A stretch of DNA of 25,000 nucleotides from Owenia fusiformis. Taxonomy: Eukaryota > Annelida > Polychaeta > Sabellida > Oweniidae. Position numbers and translations under genes: made by a program. The first letter of the stretch is position 1. Each line of letters opens with the position of its first letter. Where the stretch lies: contig CAIIXF020000135.1 of assembly GCA_903813345.2 (NCBI GenBank), positions 1 through 25,000 on the forward strand, given 5' to 3'. Below the pieces are notes generated by a model. That model saw nothing but the letters and a program-made list of their open reading frames with translations. It had not been told where the DNA came from and searched no databases. Below, in pieces: positions 19,723 to 25,000 of this stretch.

Positions 19723-20816
19723 ATGGAACACAAACCGTTTTCGTAAGTTTTTCTTTACATTTTGACTGTTTTCTCAACAAAAATGGAGAAATAAGAGCTT
19801 GTTTGTGTAATTTCTTCCCTCCCTATGCCTAAGTATAGATCAAACCCCATCTATGCAGTAATTCATGATAAAAGGCAATATACAATGAAGGCTGAGACAC
19901 AAATCAAAATTATATTTATCGTGGACCGCTGTGATTGAGGCTGGCCCTGAGATCATTTGGAGCTAATTTTAGCCGGGGATCGAGCACACAAAGCTAATCT
20001 TAGTAAAATCTGATCAAGCAACTAGTACTATTATCTCATTTGACCAGCATCATACTCCAGATATTATACATGCCTTTTTGTTTTTATTTCCAGTACCAAT
20101 GAATTCTATAAGAAGAATCCACAAGCAAACCCAAGTATTGCCAGACAGATGTGGGATTCTAGTTACCTGAGAGCAATATTGAGAACAGCGATGGAGACTG
20201 CTAGAGAAGAATACGAGGTATTCATTGGTACCCAATAAGATGAAGTCACAACGATGTTCTCTGAGGTAAGGTCAAAGTCATGTTCTGCCTGTACCGCAGA
20301 TAAGATTAAAACTAATTCAGGCAAATGCTATCACTTCGCCAATGGATACATTTTGTAATAACAGCAGCTACATAGTAACAGCAGCCTAGATAGTAACTAG
20401 TGTTTTGTAAATTTAAATACATGTACGTGCAAATGTAATGTAAGTGCAAATAATGGTAGAGTTCTGTAATTTGATTACAATTTCACGACATAATAATTAT
20501 AATGTGCCAATGGTTATCAAATTCTATGATATCATTTAAAAGTAGGTCACCAAGGCTCAATTGTTGCTTTTGTGTATTTCAGGCTAATGAAGTTCTTAGG
20601 AGATTGGAAGAAAAACATTCAAACTATTCAACTGGTTTAGCCATTAAACATCAAAGTATATGTGTCGCACAAACTATAGCAGATGAACTGAAACATCTCC
20701 ATCACGCAATAGTAAAAACAATTAAGAAGCCCTGGGGCAAAACATCAGGTCGTCCGTACACAATAACAATCCGCAGGGATATGCCAAGAGACATTTTTTT
20801 ACATTTTAAGACATAA
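19723..20816 (+). CDS. Unrecognised three-exon gene with in-frame stop between two donors
   Basis: Exon 1 coding part is 19723-19742 (MEHKPF plus two bases; start context AAAATGG). A strong donor GTAAGT lies at 19743, and exon 2 begins at 20094 after TTTTTATTTCCAG. The first base completes the split codon (phase 2), then TNEFYKKNPQANPSIARQMW and SYLRAILRTAMETAREEYE. Exon 3 (20583-20816) begins after TGTATTTCAG with ANEVLRRLEEKHSNYS and ends HFKT before TAA. Exon 2 can end at a weak donor (20218) or a strong one, GAG|GTAAGG (20266); both keep phase 0. The longer form would add DEVTTMFSE, which reads smoothly into exon 3, but it contains TAA at 20236-20238 (codon 55). The short form gives 125 residues. 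The protein is basic and mostly helical-looking, with no signal peptide or known domain. Function unknown. Agreement of three phases makes a real gene likely; the stop suggests either use of the weak donor or a recent nonsense change. Confidence 0.6.
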
Positions 20817-21469
20817 TAGCAGTAAATATGCACGGACTGCAAATCAAAGAAACAAGGTCAACAATGACAATATGTATTTCCAAATTAGAAAAAGCAAAAT
20901 CTCTTTTCAGTTTTATGAACAACAATGAGGGCTCTCAAAAAATAATTCCCCGATCTGAGTTGTTAATTAGTGGGAGTGGAAAAGATTTGATCAGTGATCA
21001 AAAACAGTTTATTATGAAGTACTTCAAAAATACATCAAAGCTTGTACTGAATTGCCATTATGGCTTTTGGAATAGATATGATATTCCACAGCATGTCTAA
21101 TAGTCTCGTTTTGGACTTATTTTTCATGCTATTTATATTTCATGAGGCATTATCTGATGTCGACTTAATATTTTGTCCAGTACAAGATATCAGTTTTGTC
21201 ACATCAATTGGGATGTTGCCATATGGTACCATATTTGTCAAAAATATGAATGCATTGAAGAAAATAGCTCAAATATTGTATACTTGCTTAATCAAAGAGA
21301 CATTTATACCTGCAGCATAGATTAAACAGAAACTATTTGTTGTAATCTCTGTAACACATTTTTTCTCTTAGGTCAGTTAAAGGGGCAACAAGGTTGAATA
21401 GCCCCTCTCCACTAATTGTTGCACCTTTAATGCATTAAATGTAGCATGTCGGAATCTGGATCTCAGTTG
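20817..21469. other. Likely 3' UTR of the 19723 gene
   Basis: Starts right after the TAATAG double stop and ends at the AATAAA at 21470. The two open frames (20828-21100, 21060-21320) are overlapping, unlike any family, and have no splice support, so I treat them as UTR noise. Confidence 0.4.
21377..21430. repeat. Inverted repeat / hairpin
   Basis: TTAAAGGGGCAACAA (21377-21391) and TTGTTGCACCTTTAA (21416-21430) pair at 14 of 15 bases around a 24-base loop. GGGGC in the stem could also pair with GCCCC in the loop. Could be a minimal MITE or a fold in the 3' UTR. Confidence 0.6.
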
Positions 21470-21475
21470 AATAAA
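21470..21475 (+). promoter_or_regulatory. Candidate polyadenylation signal AATAAA
   Basis: AATAAA, about 650 bp after the stop of the 19723 gene. The context (TGAATAAATGAT) is AT-rich, so a chance match cannot be excluded. Confidence 0.35.
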
Positions 21476-23190
21476 TGATAAATGCATTGGACTGTACAAA
21501 ATAGTGTGTATGTTTAATAATGTGTCTAATATGGGATATATTGGCTAGATTGATGAGGTTATTGGACTCATTGGTTGTAGATAATGTTTATCTGTATTAA
21601 TAGGATTAACTTCCATTTTTTCTAATCTCCAACTTCTAAGTGATTACAAACTTTGCTACCTGTTACCAATGACATCATGAATTATTTTTTAAAGTTTCAG
21701 AAATTAAAGTACATGTACTAGATTGTCATTTAGACCCCATAGCACCACACTGCCACCTTTTGGCATCAAAACCTCTCATTAAATTCATTAAGGTAGTGAA
21801 ACCAAAATTAAATTCAAGGTACGTCATAGTATTTTTAAGAGCATGTAAAGATTGCACACGAAACGAATAGATCATCTCAAAGCCGCAACATAGAGAAGGC
21901 TTTGGACCGAAATAAATCTGACTGGTTGTGATGCCACACACACTTGTCTATAAGATTGGCTGAAAACATAGAGAATATGAATTTAAGACTTACTCGTCTA
22001 TACAAAGTGAAAGTTTAATTTCACATGAGGTTACATCCAAACTGATGTCTCGATGCCCCCACCCCCCACGGTCCAGGGTGATGCTCCCGGTCAACGGGCA
22101 AAATTAGTTCAATCGATCCCGATCGAATATCAGTCATACAGGTTTCAGAAAAGGTTAATCTCAGAAGAGAGAAGATATTTAATCTATATTAATGTGATTT
22201 TTGTCAATTTTAGAAAATCATTGGTTGAAAATTCAGAAAAAAACATTACTTCCAAAAGTTGTTGAATTCTGGTGATTCTTCTGGATCGTTATACATTTCC
22301 AAGCAATACTCTATTATTTATTTTTACAATATTAAGATAAATTTTACAGAAAGTGCATATTTACCAAAGATATTGCTAAAAATTCCACCATACTCGGAAG
22401 ATCTTGAAGATTTGAAAATGGCGGCCTGAGAATGCCGTATTTTCTCCCCTCCGTTTTAGAGAGCGATTTGCCTGTCATTTTGAGCGCGTCATTTACCAGT
22501 GTGATTATGCCAAACACAGACTCAGTCTTGAATAAAGATGTATGATACTGTTTTAATTGCTCCTATTTTATCTATCAATTATAGCCTATTAATAGCCTAT
22601 TATAACGGGCATACTGGCAAGATAAACATCGTCAACATTGGAAATGACAGTGATCATTTTGAGACTACATTCGACAAGATTGTTCATTGTTTAGATAGAA
22701 AAATTTGGGTGCAAAGATGCTGGAACTTGAAGATATATTGCTTAATTTTGACGTTGATATACAGAGAAGATCTCTATTGTGCATGTGCAAGATTGTTGTG
22801 AATGTGAACATCCAGTCAGCAAGGAAATTTTTTTGAGACTCATATAAGTGAAGGAATATGATATTGCTGAACACTTATGACCACTTTATGAAAAAAAGTT
22901 GATCATTGTTTTGTATCAAAATCACAACAAATGCAACATGAACATCAAAATTGTATGAAAATCTCATTTTAAAGATAACTCATACATCAGTTTTTGACTG
23001 ATGAACAGCTAAACAAAGGAGATGGTCAATCTTATGTTTGGTTACATGGGTTCCAAACATGGTACCTATCTACAAATAGAATATAGTTGAGGACTATATG
23101 ATATCATCAAAATAGAAAGCTCCCTAGCCTTGTTCTCACTTAACAATAAACCACTTGCATAAGTGATCATCAGTTTTGCTATACAACACT
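21476..23190. other. AT-rich stretch without recognisable gene
   Basis: Several open frames exist (for example 22053-22265 plus, 22538-22801 plus and 21726-21941 minus), but none shows a family motif or splice support. A C-rich run (CCCCCACCCCCCACGG, near 22053) and a CpG-bearing patch at about 22420-22490 stand out. AAAATGGCGGC (22415-22425) is noted as a possible YY1-type site. Confidence 0.4.
22415..22425 (+). promoter_or_regulatory. YY1-like motif AAAATGGCGGC
   Basis: An exact match to the extended YY1 consensus AAnATGGCGGC, which in animals often lies just after a transcription start. The ATG is followed at once by TGA, so it is not a start codon of a gene. It is a single site with no other promoter element seen. 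Confidence 0.3.
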
Positions 23191-23197
23191 ATATGGT

Positions 23198-24100
23198 TGA
23201 CACCGTACGTAACGAATATTTTATACATATCAAAACTTTATTATGAAGTTTCAACAAGAGGAATCTCACTATCCTAACCAGGTGTACTAAGTTATGTTAT
23301 AAATACTGCCTACCTCTTGTACAGAGAGACATATCTTTCATGATTTGAATCATTGCATGTGGTGTTTAATCGATATTTGTTACGTTACTTGACACCAAAC
23401 TATCTTGGAGTCTTTGAAACCAAAATCAGTTTTTTGATAAATTGGCTATGCATCTCAATGAATACCGCAGACTAGCATAAAATCGCAAATGCCTAACCAT
23501 CATTTTATATTTATGAGTGTTGAGTTTCATCATAATACTGTTGAATGTAATGTTTTAGCACTTCAACAGACGCTACGTAACAACAGGACACGATGTCAAT
23601 CCAACTTCTTAAAAAATGAAAAATTCAAAAACGAGAACACTTAGGATTCATATGTGATTCAAAGTATTTAGCAACGTAATTCTACCTCCAATATGAAGTA
23701 TACATATTAGTCTACCACCAGGATCTTACTTTATGTCGCTTCTCAAGTATAAAATGTAAAATATTACCTTTTTGGTGGAGTTGTTTTTAAAATTCCTGGT
23801 AAAATTCTCTACGTAACAGACAGAGCTAGGGAGCCGAAGTCGTGGCCAAAGTTTCGAATTATAGAATTTTCATTCTTCATGAAGTTATTTTTCTAGACAA
23901 TAAGTTTAGGTGGTAAAAGTAGATTCTAAAATATACGCAGCCTAACTTATTTTCGTAACAAATTGACACTATGAAAATTTATACGAAACACCCCATGGAA
24001 TAATGTAGTACATGTATCGATTGAGGGCAGCAAAGTTGAAGTAGTAGACGATTTCATTACCGGGAGAATGGTTGACACGACATGTTACGTAACGAAACAG
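23198..24100. repeat. Cluster of CGTAAC motifs beside TTGACAC
   Basis: CGTAAC or its complement occurs near 23208, 23382 (as GTTACG), 23574, 23812, 23954 and 24088. It often sits next to a TTGACAC-like word (23199-23203, 23389-23395, 23963-23969, 24072-24078). The outer copies read GGTTGACAC with TACGTAACGAA 3' of it. This is far more often than expected in AT-rich DNA. No long open frame is present. Confidence 0.45.
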
Positions 24101-24431
24101 ATAATCGCTGGGTCACAGAAATAAAATGATACTCGCAGGTAAAAAAATCCAATGTCACCTTTTTAACTGTCTATCATTCATTGATTTGGAAATGTATACC
24201 AATTCGAAACTGGTTATAGTCCAAGGGATCAACAAGGCATATGACATGGTCAAAATACCCTAATGTAACGGGATATAACTTCTCATAATCTTATCTCTAC
24301 AGTATGTCTTACACTTGATAACACAGTGATATCATAGGTTAAGTGTAAATATGATGAGAATTAGGCTACTAAATGTGGGAGGGGTGAGTGTTCGGCAATA
24401 TCATATTTCTCCACATAAACGATTATACCGT
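24101..24431. other. Spacer before the minisatellite
   Basis: AT-rich sequence with no motif recognised. Confidence 0.4.
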
Positions 24432-24650
24432 CTGGAAAACAAATATCCTGCGTTGAAAACAAATATCTTTTATGGAAAACAAATATCCTATGTGAAAAAC
24501 AAATATCTTTTTGGAAAACAAATATCCTGTGTGGAAAACAAATATCCTTTTTGAAAACAAATATCCTTTTTGGAAAACAAATATCCTGTGAGAAAAACAA
24601 ATATCTTTTTGGAAAACAAATATTCTGTGTGGAAAACAAATATCCTTTTT
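24432..24650. repeat. Minisatellite, about 20-bp units (GGAAAACAAATATCCTKTGT type)
   Basis: Eleven or so units of GGAAAACAAATAT plus a variable tail. Tails alternate between a CCTGTGT-like and a CTTTTT-like form over much of the array, so the true unit may be a dimer of about 40 bp. More decayed units (TATTCTGTGTGGAAGAC, ATCCTGTTTGGAATA) continue to about 24728. Because the unit has few stops, long open frames appear on both strands; they are repeats, not genes. Confidence 0.9.
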
Positions 24651-24779
24651 GGAATAGCCTACGTACATATTCTGTGTGGAAGACATCAATCCTGTTTGGA
24701 ATATTTTGATTGGATCTTCGTGGAAAATACATAACTATTGTTGATTAGCTAATGAGTGACACAACCAGTAACCAGTCGA

Positions 24780-24976
24780 CATCGCCGAATGCCGGATGGA
24801 ATATTGTGTTAAGCCTTTAAATGTTAAGTGACATCATTAGTGGCAGGCTTTAAGACCAACATCCGGGGCCTTCCAAGATGCCTGCCATGATGTAATATTA
24901 TGATTCTTGATAGCTGGTACAATAAAGTCTTTATGAAGCTCACATCTGAGTTAGTTCACTCAATAATAACAGAACA
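24780..24976 (+). mobile_element. Probable 3' part of an LTR (retrotransposon entering from the right edge)
   Basis: The stretch ends AACAGAACA immediately before a primer-binding-like sequence, as gypsy LTRs do (CA end). An AATAAA lies 50 bp before the end (24920-24925). It also holds an inverted pair: ACATCAT and TGGCAGGC (24831-24848) against GCCTGCCATGATGT (24880-24893). The 5' end of the LTR could not be fixed, so the start given is approximate. Gag should follow beyond the window. Confidence 0.5.
24920..24925 (+). promoter_or_regulatory. AATAAA polyadenylation signal in LTR
   Basis: AATAAA in TGGTACAATAAAGTC, at the position expected for the R region of an LTR. Confidence 0.5.
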
Positions 24977-24986
24977 TGGTGTCAGA
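24977..24986 (+). promoter_or_regulatory. Primer binding site, tRNA-Leu type
   Basis: TGGTGTCAGA is complementary to the CCA-ending 3' end of an animal tRNA-Leu (TCTGACACCA), the primer used by many Ty3/gypsy elements. Complementarity beyond ten bases is not evident. Confidence 0.55.
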
Positions 24987-25000
24987 TTACAGAGAACTCG

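Noticed and set aside
20828-21320. Two overlapping plus-strand frames after the three-exon gene
   Set aside because: No splice-site support, no family features, and in a frame different from the gene.
22538-22874. Open frames on both strands
   Set aside because: Neither strand shows known motifs, and both cannot be coding; no splice or polyadenylation context.
24432-24650. CRISPR-like array
   Set aside because: Units are contiguous, without unique spacers, in eukaryotic DNA; it is a minisatellite.
24361-24732. Long minus-strand frames (up to 123 codons) rich in ICFP and FVFQK
   Set aside because: They are translations of the 20-bp minisatellite; open frames occur on both strands because the unit lacks stops.

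Overview
The window looks like AT-rich nuclear DNA of an invertebrate animal, probably marine. The signs are spliceosomal GT-AG introns, a P2X7-type zinc 'ballast' domain, several Ty3/gypsy families, a DIRS/Ngaro-type tyrosine recombinase and mariner/Tc1 relics. A mollusc or invertebrate deuterostome would fit, but the sequence does not settle the phylum. There are no bacterial operons, rRNA, tRNA or CRISPR arrays.

Layout: 1-490 holds a decayed Ty3/gypsy protease piece. 1470-2365 is a second gypsy relic (protease, linker, reverse transcriptase). 2700-4037 is a two-exon P2RX7 intracellular-domain gene with a phase-0 intron. 4867-5950 is a frameshifted member of a widespread, transposon-like metazoan family. 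6334-7095 is a complete non-autonomous DNA transposon with 60-bp inverted termini and a perfect 9-bp target duplication. 7105-8937 is AT-rich with no gene seen. 8938-10170 holds two mariner/Tc1 (IS630-type) transposase relics and a short second copy of the 3' end of the 4867 family.

10646-14045 is a third gypsy relic. Its gag is split by a 1,153-bp DNA transposon (10918-12070) with 41-bp inverted termini beginning CAC and a perfect 5-bp target duplication. Its integrase is cut off at 14043, where direct repeats and a minus-strand tyrosine-recombinase pseudogene (14589-15408) begin. 15706-16465 is the 3' end of a LINE on the minus strand. 16830-18280 is a tandem array of about 200-bp units, interrupted by a 632-bp hAT-like MITE with a perfect 8-bp duplication. 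18770-19590 is a fourth gypsy relic (zinc knuckle, protease, start of RT).

19723-20816 carries an unrecognised three-exon gene whose splice phases all agree, but with an in-frame TAA between two alternative donors. 20817-24420 has no recognisable gene; it contains a short hairpin, a cluster of CGTAAC motifs and a possible YY1-like site. 24432-24650 is a minisatellite of about 20-bp units. The window ends in what looks like the 3' part of an LTR followed by a tRNA-Leu-type primer binding site, so another retrotransposon probably begins at the right edge.

The genes do not form a pathway. The window is mostly a nested graveyard of mobile elements around two plausible host-type genes (2700-4037 and 19723-20816). 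The best new leads are the three delimited DNA transposons with intact target duplications, the tyrosine-recombinase element with its flanking repeats, and the three-exon gene with the premature stop.
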